64,000 bases of DNA, taken from assembly GCF_000719135.1 (NCBI RefSeq), contig NZ_JOEK01000008.1:62001-126000 (forward strand), in the 5' to 3' direction. Positions 47,758 to 55,912 of the stretch are shown here, piece by piece (positions within the stretch are counted from its first letter, which is position 1; each line of letters starts with the position of its first letter). The notes below the pieces were generated by a model, which saw only the letters and a list, made by a program, of their open reading frames with translations, ran no database searches and had not been told where the DNA came from. Source of the DNA: Streptomyces avicenniae (GTDB lineage Bacteria; Actinomycetota; Actinomycetes; Streptomycetales; Streptomycetaceae). The position numbers and the translations under genes are program-made.

Positions 47758-49416
47758 GTGACGCACACCACCACGGCGGACTGGTGGCGCGAGTCCGTCG
47801 TCTACCAGATCTACGTCCCGAGCTTCGCCGACTCCGACGGCGACGGCATCGGCGACCTGCGGGGCATAGCCGGGCGGCTGGACCACGTGGCCGAGCTGGG
47901 CGCCGACGCCGTGTGGCTCACGCCGTTCTACCCCTCGCCCTGGGCCGACGCGGGCTACGACGTGGCCGACCCGCGGGACGTCGATCCCCGGCACGGCACG
48001 CTGGACGACTTCCGCGAGCTGCTGGCCCGCGCGCACGCCCTGGGCCTGCGCGTGATCATCGACGTCGTGCCGAACCACCTCTCCGACCGGCACCCCTGGT
48101 TCGCCGAGGCCCTGGCGTCGCCGCCGGGATCGGCGGCGCGGGACCGGTTCGTCTTCCGCGACGGGCGCGGCGCGGACGGGGAGCTGCCCCCGGCGGACTG
48201 GCAGTCGAAGTTCGGCGGCCCGGCCTGGACGCGCGTGCCGGACGGGCAGTGGTACATGCACATCTTCGCCGCCGAGCAGCCCGACCTGAACTGGGAGAAC
48301 GGCGACGTCTGGGCCGACTTCGAGAAGACGCTGCGGTTCTGGCTCGACATGGGCGTGGACGGCTTCCGCATCGACGTGGCGCACGGCCTGCGCAAGGACC
48401 TCACGCCGCCGCTGCGCGACACGCACGGCAGCGACACGGCGCCGCTGAACGCGCCGCCCGAGGGCGACGACCACCCGTTCTGGGACCGCGACGAGGTGCA
48501 CGAGGTGTACCGCGCCTGGCGGAAGATCACCGACTCGTACGCGCCGCCGCGCGTGACCGTCGCCGAGGCGGGCGTCAGCGCCCACCGGCTGCCGCTGTAC
48601 ACGCGGCCCGACGAGCTGCACCAGGCGTTCAACTTCTTCTTCCTGCGCTGTCCGTGGGACGCGGCGGCCTTCCGCGAGGTCATCGACACCTCGCTCGCCG
48701 AGGCGGGCTCGGTCGGCGCCCTGCCGACGTGGGTCCTGTCCAACCACGACGTGATGCGCCACCTGACCCGCTACGCGCTGCCGTCCGGCACCGACCACCG
48801 CGCCTGGCTGACGGCCGGTGGCGAGGACCCGCCGCCCGACGTGGCGGCCGGGGAGCTGCGCGCACGGTCCGCCGCGCTGCTGACCTTGGCGCTGCCGGGC
48901 ACCAGCTACCTCTACCAGGGCGAGGAACTGGGCCTTCCCGAGGTCACGGACCTGCCGGAGGCGGCGCTGCGCGACCCGATGTGGGAGCGGACGGGGCACC
49001 GCGTGCGCGGGCGCGACGGCTGCCGCGTGCCGATGCCGTGGACGACGGACGGGCCGTCGTACGGCTTCGGTCCCGGCGCCGCCGCCTGGCTGCCGCAGCC
49101 CGCCGGGTGGGGCGAGCGGTCCGTGGCCGCGCAGCGCGGGCGGCCGGGGTCGTTCCACGAGCTGTACCGCGAGGCGCTGCGGCTGCGGCGCGCGGCGCGG
49201 GGCGACGTGTCGTTCGCCTGGCTCCCGGCGCGGCCGGGCGAGCTGGCGTTCCGCAAGGGCGCGGCGCTGGTGTGCCGCGTGAACTTCGGGGACGCGCCGC
49301 TGCCCCTGCCCGCCGGGGAACGCGTCGTGCTGGCCGCAGGGCCGCTCACGCCGGACGGGGCCCTGCCGCCCGACACCGCCGTTTGGCTTGCACCGGAGGT
49401 GTCCGGGGCATCCTGA
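47758..49416 (+). CDS. GH13 alpha-glucosidase
   Basis: A 552-residue GH13 enzyme of the oligo-1,6-/alpha-glucosidase group. Conserved regions: VIIDVVPNHLS (I), DGFRIDVAHG with nucleophile Asp (II), RVTVAEAG with acid/base Glu (III) and LSNHDVMRH with the transition-state Asp (IV). TDLNWEN-type region V appears as QPDLNWENGD. It hydrolyses maltose-type or isomaltose-type glucosides in the cytoplasm. GTG 47758 has GAGAGG upstream. The 297-bp gap before it shows nothing clear. Confidence 0.92.
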   Translation: MTHTTTADWWRESVVYQIYVPSFADSDGDGIGDLRGIAGRLDHVAELGADAVWLTPFYPSPWADAGYDVADPRDVDPRHGTLDDFRELLARAHALGLRVIIDVVPNHLSDRHPWFAEALASPPGSAARDRFVFRDGRGADGELPPADWQSKFGGPAWTRVPDGQWYMHIFAAEQPDLNWENGDVWADFEKTLRFWLDMGVDGFRIDVAHGLRKDLTPPLRDTHGSDTAPLNAPPEGDDHPFWDRDEVHEVYRAWRKITDSYAPPRVTVAEAGVSAHRLPLYTRPDELHQAFNFFFLRCPWDAAAFREVIDTSLAEAGSVGALPTWVLSNHDVMRHLTRYALPSGTDHRAWLTAGGEDPPPDVAAGELRARSAALLTLALPGTSYLYQGEELGLPEVTDLPEAALRDPMWERTGHRVRGRDGCRVPMPWTTDGPSYGFGPGAAAWLPQPAGWGERSVAAQRGRPGSFHELYREALRLRRAARGDVSFAWLPARPGELAFRKGAALVCRVNFGDAPLPLPAGERVVLAAGPLTPDGALPPDTAVWLAPEVSGAS

Positions 49417-49485
49417 CCGCCGTGTCCCGGGGCCGCCTCGCCTACGGTGGGGGCGGTTCGTCGGCTGGTGGAGGAGATCTTTCTG

Positions 49486-50910
49486 ATGAGCGACAGCGGC
49501 AGCGGCAGCAACGAGTACGACGTCATCGTCATCGGGGCGGGACCGGTCGGGGAGAACGTCGCCGACCGCACGAGCGCCGCCGGACTGCGCACGGTGGTCG
49601 TGGAGCGCGAACTGGTCGGCGGCGAGTGCTCGTACTGGGCGTGCATCCCGAGCAAGGCGCTGCTGCGGTCGTCCGCCGCGCTGGACGCGGCCAAGGCCGT
49701 CGGCGGCGCCCGTGAGGCGGTCGGGGACGGCCGGCTCGACGCGGCCGCGGTGCTGGAGCGGCGCACCTCGTTCACCAGCGACTGGAAGGACGACGGGCAG
49801 GTCTCGTGGCTGGAGTCGGCCGGGATCGAGCTGATCCGCGGCGACGCCAGGCTGAGCGGGCCGCGCACGGTCGTGGTGAACGGCGAGGAGTACCGGGCGC
49901 GGCACGCCGTGGCGGTCTGCCCCGGCAGCGACCCGCGGCTGCCCAGCCTCCCGGGGCTGGACGAGGCGCGGCCGTGGACGAGCCGCGAGGCGACGTCGGC
50001 CCGTACGGTGCCGGGGCGGCTGGCGATCGTCGGCGGCGGGGTCGTCGGCGCCGAGATGGCGGCGGCGTGGAGCGCGCTCGGCTCGGAGGTGACGCTGCTG
50101 CTGCGCGGCGAGCGGCCGTTGCCGCGCATGGAGCCGTTCGCCGGTGACCTGGTGGCGGAGGGCCTTGCGGCGCGGGGCGTGGACGTGCGGACGGGGACGT
50201 CCGTGACCGAGCTGCGCAGGCCGGACCCCGACGGCCCCGTGACGCTGGTCCTGGACGGCGACAAGGGCGAACTGGTCGCGGACGAGGTGCTGTTCACGAC
50301 CGGCCGCAGCCCGCGTACCGGGGACATCGGCCTGGAGACGGTCGGTCTCGAACCGGGCTCCTGGCTGATCGTGGACGACACGCTGCTGGTGGACGGCGTC
50401 GAGGGCGGGTGGCTGTACGCGGTGGGGGACGTCAACCACCGGGCGCTGCTGACGCATCAGGGCAAGTACCAGGCGCGGATCGCGGGCGAGGCGATCGCGG
50501 CGCGGGCGCAGGGCCGTCCGGTGACGGTCGCGGCGACGGCGGACGCGACGGCCGTGCCGCAGGTCGTGTTCACCGAGCCCGAGGTGGCGTCGGTCGGCCT
50601 GACCGCAGAGGCGGCGCAGAAGACGGGCCGCCGCGTCCGCGCCGTGGACTACGACCTGGGCTCCGTCTCGGGCGCCGCGCTGCACGCGGACGGCTACAAG
50701 GGCAGGGCCAGGATGGTCGTGGACGAGGAGCGGCGGACGCTGGTCGGCGTGACGTTCACCGGGCCGGGAGTCGGCGAGCTGCTGCACGCGGCGACGATCG
50801 CCGTGGCGGCCGAGGTGCCGGTCGAGCGGCTGTGGCACGCCGTCCCGGCGTTCCCGACGATGAGCGAGATCTGGCTGCGCCTGCTGGAGACCTACCGCGA
50901 CGGCTCCTGA
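49486..50910 (+). CDS. FAD/NAD(P) disulfide oxidoreductase (lipoamide dehydrogenase-like)
   Basis: A 474-residue class I flavin disulfide reductase. FAD site DVIVIGAGPVGENVAD, redox-active CSYWAC (CxxxxC), NAD(P) site LAIVGGGVVGAEMAAAW, second FAD loop GWLYAVGDVN, and a C-terminal dimerisation domain. The usual HPTxxE active-site His-Glu pair is not seen at the end (HAVPAFPTMSEIW has a variant H-x5-P-T-x-S-E), as in several mercuric-reductase/soluble transhydrogenase-like paralogues. Substrate unknown. ATG 49486 follows GGAGGAG. Confidence 0.88.
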   Translation: MSDSGSGSNEYDVIVIGAGPVGENVADRTSAAGLRTVVVERELVGGECSYWACIPSKALLRSSAALDAAKAVGGAREAVGDGRLDAAAVLERRTSFTSDWKDDGQVSWLESAGIELIRGDARLSGPRTVVVNGEEYRARHAVAVCPGSDPRLPSLPGLDEARPWTSREATSARTVPGRLAIVGGGVVGAEMAAAWSALGSEVTLLLRGERPLPRMEPFAGDLVAEGLAARGVDVRTGTSVTELRRPDPDGPVTLVLDGDKGELVADEVLFTTGRSPRTGDIGLETVGLEPGSWLIVDDTLLVDGVEGGWLYAVGDVNHRALLTHQGKYQARIAGEAIAARAQGRPVTVAATADATAVPQVVFTEPEVASVGLTAEAAQKTGRRVRAVDYDLGSVSGAALHADGYKGRARMVVDEERRTLVGVTFTGPGVGELLHAATIAVAAEVPVERLWHAVPAFPTMSEIWLRLLETYRDGS

Positions 50911-51683
50911 GCCGCCCGCCCGCCGGGCGCGCCGAGCCCGTCGAGCACGGCGCGTTCGACGGGCGTGGGCGCGGCACCCGACAGGTCGAGTTCCCCGACC
51001 GGCACGAGCGGCGGCTGCGCCATGAGGCGCGGCACGCGGCCCCGGTGCGGCTGCGCGGCGTGGACGAGGAACGGGTGGCACAGGTGGACGTCGCCGATGC
51101 CGCCGGTGGCGAGCGTGACGGGGCGGTGCGCGCTGGCCGGTACGGCGTCGGCGCACAGCTCGTCCCACGGCCGTCCCGCCTCGCCCGCGCCCGCCAGCAG
51201 CGGCGGGACGTCCCGGTGGGAGCCGCTGCGGATGCGGGTGGGGGCGTCGTCGGGGCCGACGTCGGAGAAGAGGAACAGCATCAGCAGCGCCCGGCCGCGT
51301 GAGGCGAGGCTGACGCGGTACTCCCCCGCGTCGCCGGCGAAGCTCGCCTCCAGGTGCCAGCCGTCGTCGCCCGGCGGCTCGTCGCTCGGGAAGCGGACGG
51401 GGAAGGTGCCGAGGCCCTGCGGCGCGATCCAGCGCCCTGGGCCGGCCAGCTGGTCGAACGCCTCGTGCAGCGCCGGGGAGTTGGCCGCCTCGCGGAACGG
51501 CGGGGTGGCGAAGCCGCCGAGCCGGACGACGGGCCGCGTCCAGGTGGCCGGGTCGTCGGGGTCGCACCCGGTGGCCGCCCACAGCTCGTCGCGGCAGCGC
51601 TCGGCGACCGCGCGCGGCACGGCGCCGTCGAGACGGAGGTGCCCGTCCCGTACGAACGCCTCGATCTGCGCCTCCGACAGCAC
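50892..51683 (-). CDS. Phytanoyl-CoA dioxygenase (PhyH)-like protein
   Basis: A 263-residue PhyH-like Fe(II)/2-oxoglutarate oxygenase. The first metal motif is HLE (GWHLEASFAG) instead of the usual HxD, and the second His is in CHPFLVHAAQPHRGR with the Arg that binds 2-oxoglutarate. It overlaps the convergent oxidoreductase gene by 19 bp. Substrate unknown; the HxE variation leaves activity slightly uncertain. Confidence 0.8.
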   Translation of the reverse strand: MLSEAQIEAFVRDGHLRLDGAVPRAVAERCRDELWAATGCDPDDPATWTRPVVRLGGFATPPFREAANSPALHEAFDQLAGPGRWIAPQGLGTFPVRFPSDEPPGDDGWHLEASFAGDAGEYRVSLASRGRALLMLFLFSDVGPDDAPTRIRSGSHRDVPPLLAGAGEAGRPWDELCADAVPASAHRPVTLATGGIGDVHLCHPFLVHAAQPHRGRVPRLMAQPPLVPVGELDLSGAAPTPVERAVLDGLGAPGGRAAQEPSR

Positions 51684-51778
51684 GCGCCTCTCCCCTCACC
51701 CGATGGCCAGGGACCGAGGGTCACGCGCCAACTGCCGCCGCCGCAACCGGTTTTGACGCGGGGCGGCGGGGGCGGGCG

Positions 51779-52204
51779 TCAGCCGTCGAGGAAGGGGGAG
51801 CAGAGGGCCTCGGTCTGCGCGTCCCAGTCCTCCTCGTAGGAGCGGGCGAGTTCGCAGAAGAGCCGGAGGGCGTCCTCGGCGGCCGAGCCGTCGGACGCGT
51901 CGGGCGTCGGCGTGTCGTCCTCCGGGTCCGGCTCGGTGGACGGGTCCTGCGGCGTGCCGGGCACGGAGCCGGAGGCGCCGGGCCGTGGGTCGTTGCCGCC
52001 GAGGCCCGTGTCGTCCGGCTGCGGGTCGGTCAGCCCCTCGTCGGGCGAGGGCTCGGTGATGCCGGAGTCGGGCTGGGGGACGGCGTCGGACGACGCGGAG
52101 GCGCCGCCGTCCGGGCCCTGCGGCCCGCCGTCGCCACCGCCGCAGGCCGCGGTGCCCAGCAGGACCACCGTCACCAGACCCCATGTCCGTAGGCGCGTGT
52201 GCAT
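51779..52204 (-). CDS. Secreted lipoprotein, 141 aa
   Basis: A signal sequence (RTWGLVTVVLLGTAACGGG) ends in a lipobox-like LGTAAC. About 70 residues of Pro/Asp/Ser/Gly-rich linker follow, then a short conserved end with two cysteines (RLFCELARSYEEDWDAQTEALCSPFLDG), probably disulfide-linked. Function unknown. Confidence 0.75.
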   Translation of the reverse strand: MHTRLRTWGLVTVVLLGTAACGGGDGGPQGPDGGASASSDAVPQPDSGITEPSPDEGLTDPQPDDTGLGGNDPRPGASGSVPGTPQDPSTEPDPEDDTPTPDASDGSAAEDALRLFCELARSYEEDWDAQTEALCSPFLDG

Positions 52205-52316
52205 TCCGTCCTCCGCCCGGATCGGCTCGCTGTGCGCCCTCACTCTGTCAGACGGCCCCCCGGGATCGACCGCCCCCCGCGCCACTCCCGTCACAGGACG
52301 GGCGGGTGCGCCGCCG

Positions 52317-53075
52317 CTACGCGTTCGCCCCCGCGTCCACGGTGATCGCCGCGCCGGTGATGCCGCGCCCGCCTGGGCCGGCCAGGTGGGCGACGGTGGC
52401 GGCGATGTCGTCCGGCTCCAGGTAGCGGCCCAGGGCGGTGAGGGCGCGTTCGGCGTCGGCCTCGGGGGCGGACGCGGGGTTCATGTCCGTGTCGGTCGAG
52501 CCGGGGTGGACGACGTTGGCCGTGATGCCGCGCGGGCCCAACTCCCGGGCGAGCGCCCGGGTCAGGCCGGAGAGCGCCGACTTGGTCATGGCGTACAGGG
52601 CGATGCCGGGGAAATGGGCGCGTTCGGTCAGGTTGCTGCCGATGCTGATGATGCGTCCGCCCTCGGGGAGATGGGGGACGGCGGCCTGCGCCGCGACGAA
52701 CGCGGCGCGGACGTGGACGTTCAGCGCGCGGTCGAGTTCTTCGGCGGTGACGTCCTCGACGGGGCCCATCGGGGCGACGCCCGCGTTGTTGACGAGGATG
52801 TCCAGGCGGCCGAACGCGGCGACCGTCCGCTCCACGGCTGCGGTCACGGCCCGCGGGTCGGCGGAGTCGGCGCGGATCGCGAGACCGCGACGCCCGGCGG
52901 CCTCGACGTCGGCGAGCACGGCGGCCGCCCGCTCCGCCCCGGCGGCGCTGACGTGGGTGAAGGCCACGTCGGCCCCCTCGCGCGCCAGCCGCCGGACGAT
53001 GGCGGCGCCTATGCCCCTGCTTCCGCCCGTCACCAGGGCGGTGGTGCCGGTGAGCACGCCTGACGGCTCGTTCAT
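52317..53075 (-). CDS. SDR-family oxidoreductase (FabG-like)
   Basis: A 252-residue classical SDR: VTGGSRGIGAAIV, NNAGVAP, Ser in IISIGSNLT, YAMTKSAL (YxxxK) and VVHPGSTDTDMNP. It is divergent from a TetR gene at 53182 and its promoter overlaps a perfect palindrome, so TetR control is probable. Such pairs often handle small-molecule or xenobiotic carbonyls. Confidence 0.88.
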   Translation of the reverse strand: MNEPSGVLTGTTALVTGGSRGIGAAIVRRLAREGADVAFTHVSAAGAERAAAVLADVEAAGRRGLAIRADSADPRAVTAAVERTVAAFGRLDILVNNAGVAPMGPVEDVTAEELDRALNVHVRAAFVAAQAAVPHLPEGGRIISIGSNLTERAHFPGIALYAMTKSALSGLTRALARELGPRGITANVVHPGSTDTDMNPASAPEADAERALTALGRYLEPDDIAATVAHLAGPGGRGITGAAITVDAGANA

Positions 53076-53086
53076 GGGGGTGCCTC

Positions 53087-53112
53087 ATTTCTGTGTCGGT
53101 CAGCACAGAAAT
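53087..53112. promoter_or_regulatory. TetR-type palindromic operator
   Basis: ATTTCTGTG, 8 bases, CACAGAAAT is a perfect 9-bp inverted repeat between the divergent SDR and TetR genes. A further half-site ACACAGAAA lies at about 53159-53167. The palindrome overlaps the SDR -10 region. Confidence 0.75.
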
Positions 53113-53140
53113 CTTGCACCTGGCCGACGCCGCACGTCAA
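53111..53140 (-). promoter_or_regulatory. Candidate SDR promoter
   Basis: On the minus strand TTGACG (53135-53140), 18 bases, CAAGAT (53111-53116). The -10 touches the TetR palindrome, consistent with repression. Confidence 0.5.
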
Positions 53141-53181
53141 GGCATATGTTTGACGAGCGACACAGAAAGGCGGTGGGACGG

Positions 53182-53820
53182 ATGACCACGGCGGCACGGC
53201 CCGGCGGACGGCCACGGGGACGCCCCAGGGGCTTCGACCGCGGCGCGGCACTCGCCCGCGCGATGGAGGTCTTCTGGGCGCTGGGCTACGAGGGCGCGAC
53301 GATGGGCGAGCTGACCACGGCCATGGGCATCAACTCCCCCAGCCTGTACGCCGCCTTCGGCTCGAAGGAGGAGCTGTTCCGCGAGGCCGTCGCGCTGTAC
53401 GACGCCACGGAGGGCACGGCCGTCACCCGCGCCCTGAGCGAGGAGCCCACGGCGCGGGCGGCCGTCGCCACGGTGCTGCGCGAGACCGCCCGCGCCTGCA
53501 CCGAGCCCGGCAGGCCCACCGGCTGCATGATCGTCGTCGCCGCGCTGAACTGCTCGCAGGCCAACTCCCCCGCCCGCGACTTCCTCTCCGGGTGGCGGCG
53601 CGAGGGCGACGAGGCACTGACCCGGCGGCTGGAACAGGGCGTCCGTGACGGCGACGTCCCCGCGGGCACCGACACGGCGGCGGCCTCCGCGTTCCTCGGC
53701 GCCGTCCTGCACGGCATGTCCATCCGCGCCCGCGACGGCGCCACCCGCGCCGAACTGGAGCGCACGGCCGAGACCACCCTGACCGCCTGGGACGTGCTGT
53801 ACGGGGCGGAGCGGCCGTAG
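53182..53820 (+). CDS. TetR/AcrR-family regulator
   Basis: A 212-residue TetR protein: basic start, HTH at residues about 20-65 (ALARAMEVFWALGYEGATMGELTTAMGINSPSLYAAFGSKEELF), then a helical ligand domain (GCMIVVAALNCSQ) of the TetR_C_16-like group. ATG 53182 is used; an ATG at 53146 is also in frame. It probably represses the divergent SDR gene. Confidence 0.88.
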   Translation: MTTAARPGGRPRGRPRGFDRGAALARAMEVFWALGYEGATMGELTTAMGINSPSLYAAFGSKEELFREAVALYDATEGTAVTRALSEEPTARAAVATVLRETARACTEPGRPTGCMIVVAALNCSQANSPARDFLSGWRREGDEALTRRLEQGVRDGDVPAGTDTAAASAFLGAVLHGMSIRARDGATRAELERTAETTLTAWDVLYGAERP

Positions 53821-53859
53821 GGCTCCGGGAGCACCCGACCACAGCAGCCGCACCCCGAC

Positions 53860-53879
53860 TGTACCTACTGGTATGTACA
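53860..53879. promoter_or_regulatory. Palindrome before the second TetR gene
   Basis: TGTAC and GTACA (10-base spacer) enclose TACC-TACT-GGTA, giving two overlapping inverted repeats 9 bases before the ATG at 53889. A probable autoregulatory operator. Confidence 0.65.
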
Positions 53880-53888
53880 CTCAGCCGC

Positions 53889-54464
53889 ATGAGCACCGCG
53901 GAACGCCTCGTCGAGAGCACCAGGGAACTGCTGTGGGAGCGGGGCTACGCCGCCACCAGCCCCAAGGCCATCCAGCAGCGGGCCGGGGCCGGGCAGGGCA
54001 GCATGTACCACCACTTCACGGGCAAGCACGACCTCGCGCTCGCCGCGCTCACCCGCACCGCCGAGGAGATGCGCGCCAAGGCCGAGGCGCAGTTCTCCGC
54101 CCCTGGCGGCGCCGCGGAGCGGATCGACGCGTACCTGCGCCGCGAGCGTGACGTCCTCAAGGGCTGCCCCGTCGGCGGCCTCACCCAGGACGCGGACCTC
54201 ATGGCCGACCCCGCCCTGCGCGCCCCCGTCCAGGAGACCCTCGCCTGGCTGCGCGGGCGTCTCGCCGAGGTGCTGGAGCAGGGGCGTGCGAGCGGCGAAC
54301 TGGCCGCCGCGCTCGACCCGCAGGCCACCGCGGCGACGATCGTCGCGGTGCTCCAGGGCGGCTACGTGCTGGCCCGCGCCGCCGACTCCGCGGCCCCGTT
54401 CGACCAGGCGATCACCGGGGTCCTCGGGCTGCTGGCCGCGCACACCACGACCGCCGACGCGTGA
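53889..54464 (+). CDS. TetR/AcrR-family regulator (LfrR/YcdC type)
   Basis: A 191-residue TetR protein with HTH LLWERGYAATSPKAIQQRAGAGQGSMYHHFTGKHDLAL and ligand domain GCPVGGLTQDADLMADPALRAPV. It precedes the DUF4865 gene by 53 bases on the same strand and is probably co-transcribed, a common pairing in actinobacteria. Confidence 0.88.
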   Translation: MSTAERLVESTRELLWERGYAATSPKAIQQRAGAGQGSMYHHFTGKHDLALAALTRTAEEMRAKAEAQFSAPGGAAERIDAYLRRERDVLKGCPVGGLTQDADLMADPALRAPVQETLAWLRGRLAEVLEQGRASGELAAALDPQATAATIVAVLQGGYVLARAADSAAPFDQAITGVLGLLAAHTTTADA

Positions 54465-54517
54465 CGGAAGCTTCCCCCGTCGCGTCTCTCGTCCGCCCCA
54501 GAAAGGCACCACGCCCC

Positions 54518-55132
54518 ATGTACGCCATGCAGTACGAGATCACCCTGCCCGCCGACTACGACATGGGAATCATCCGCAGGCGGGTGGCCGCCGGAGGGCA
54601 CGCCCTCGACGACCGCGCCGGACTGGCCCTCAAGGCGTACGGCATCCGTGAGCGCGGCATCGACGGCTCGCCGGTCAACCAGTACGCGCCCTTCTACCTG
54701 TGGAACGACACCGGCGCGATGGCCCGTTTCCTCTTCGGCGGCGGCGGATTCCAGAACATCGTCCGCGACTTCGGGCGGCCCGCCGTCCACCAGTGGACCG
54801 GGATCGCCTGCCACGCGGGACCGGCCCGCGCGGCGTTCCCCAAGGCGGCGTCGCGCCGCCTCACCTCCCTCCCTGCCGACCCCGACACCGGCGCCGACGG
54901 GCTCGGCCTGAGCACCGCGGTCGAACGGGAGGTGGAGGAACTGCACGGCATCGCCCGCCGCGACGACGTGCACACCGTCGCCCTGGCCCTCGACCCGCGG
55001 TCCTGGCAGCTGATGCGGTTCGTCCTGTGGGAGGACACCGTGGCGGCGGACGAGGCGGCCACCGAACGCTACGAGGTGCTGCACCTGTCCGCTCCAGGCG
55101 CGGCCCGCCTCCCGGAGGGACGGGCCTGGTGA
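54518..55132 (+). CDS. DUF4865 family protein
   Basis: A 204-residue protein of the DUF4865 family: MQYEITLPADYDMGIIRRRV, KAYGIRERGIDGSPVNQYAPFYLWNDT and FLFGGGGFQNIVRDFGRP are characteristic. The fold resembles dimeric alpha-beta barrel (EthD-like) proteins. Function is not established. ATG 54518 follows AGAAAGGCACC. Confidence 0.82.
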   Translation: MYAMQYEITLPADYDMGIIRRRVAAGGHALDDRAGLALKAYGIRERGIDGSPVNQYAPFYLWNDTGAMARFLFGGGGFQNIVRDFGRPAVHQWTGIACHAGPARAAFPKAASRRLTSLPADPDTGADGLGLSTAVEREVEELHGIARRDDVHTVALALDPRSWQLMRFVLWEDTVAADEAATERYEVLHLSAPGAARLPEGRAW

Positions 55133-55142
55133 GGCCCGTCCC
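55117..55142 (+). terminator. 11-bp stem terminator at the DUF4865 stop
   Basis: GGGACGGGCCT (55117-55127) pairs perfectly with AGGCCCGTCCC (55132-55142) across a GGTG loop that contains the first bases of the stop codon. Confidence 0.7.
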
Positions 55143-55197
55143 GGACGCCTGACGTCCCGGCACCGCGGCCGTCCGGGCGGGCACGCGTCCATGAAGC

Positions 55198-55593
55198 TCA
55201 GAGGGAGAATCCCGTGACCTTCCGCGGGGTCACCCGGACGATCAGCCGGAGCACGTCGTCCGGCTCGGCGGGCGGGTCCTCGCCCAGGTATTTCCGGGAG
55301 AGCGTGCGCGGCAGTGACTTCTCCGGGTCGTCGATCAGTTCGGCCGTGCCACGGATGTCCACGGACCGGTACGGGTCCGCGACGTCGAACACCGTGAGGC
55401 TGACGCGTGGGTCCCGCGCGAGATTCCGCGCCTTCTGGCGCCCGGCCGTCGTGGAGAACACCACCGTGTCCCCCTCCCTGGCGATCCAGACCACGGAGGT
55501 CTGCGGCCCGCCGTCGCGGTTCAGCGTCGCGACGGTGGCGAAGTTCCTCCCGTCGAGCAGCCTGCGTATCTCCTCGGTGAACAGCTCTGACAC
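55198..55593 (-). CDS. PPOX-class F420- or FMN-dependent oxidoreductase
   Basis: A 131-residue split-barrel protein: FATVATLNRDGGPQTSVVWI, VVFSTTAGRQKARNLARDPRVSLTVFD and YRSVDIRGTAELI are the usual PNPOx-like landmarks. Short forms of this type in actinobacteria often use F420. Substrate unknown. Confidence 0.88.
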   Translation of the reverse strand: MSELFTEEIRRLLDGRNFATVATLNRDGGPQTSVVWIAREGDTVVFSTTAGRQKARNLARDPRVSLTVFDVADPYRSVDIRGTAELIDDPEKSLPRTLSRKYLGEDPPAEPDDVLRLIVRVTPRKVTGFSL

Positions 55594-55912
55594 GGCCTCG
55601 CCCCTCTGGTCGGCACTCCTCGGACCACTCCGTGCACAGAACCGCGGCGACGGCCGGATGCTTCCCGCGCCCGCGCACCGGGCCTGTGGACAACCCTTCG
55701 CCTACCGTGCGGAGTTGGCGGCTGCGGGGCTCGGAACACGTGACGGCGGGGACGCGTCACCGCAGGTCACGGGGGCTCCCACGAACGTCTGTGTCAGACC
55801 CCGGTGCCAGACTGGCGGCACGACAGAGCGTCGGCAGGGCAGGGGCGCGGGGGTGACCCGTCGCGTGCCACTGCTCGGGGATGACGGGTGCCACGGAAGG
55901 GGATGCGCGGCT
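55594..55912. other. Intergenic region, 319 bp
   Basis: Divergent region between the PPOX and DUF4241 genes. I see no convincing gene, repeat or hairpin; it presumably holds both promoters. Confidence 0.5.

Noticed and set aside
47461..51699. Upstream continuation of the TPR frame across the glucosidase and oxidoreductase genes (total 1923 codons)
   Set aside because: Low-complexity antisense sequence over two well-supported genes; the real TPR protein starts near 47460.
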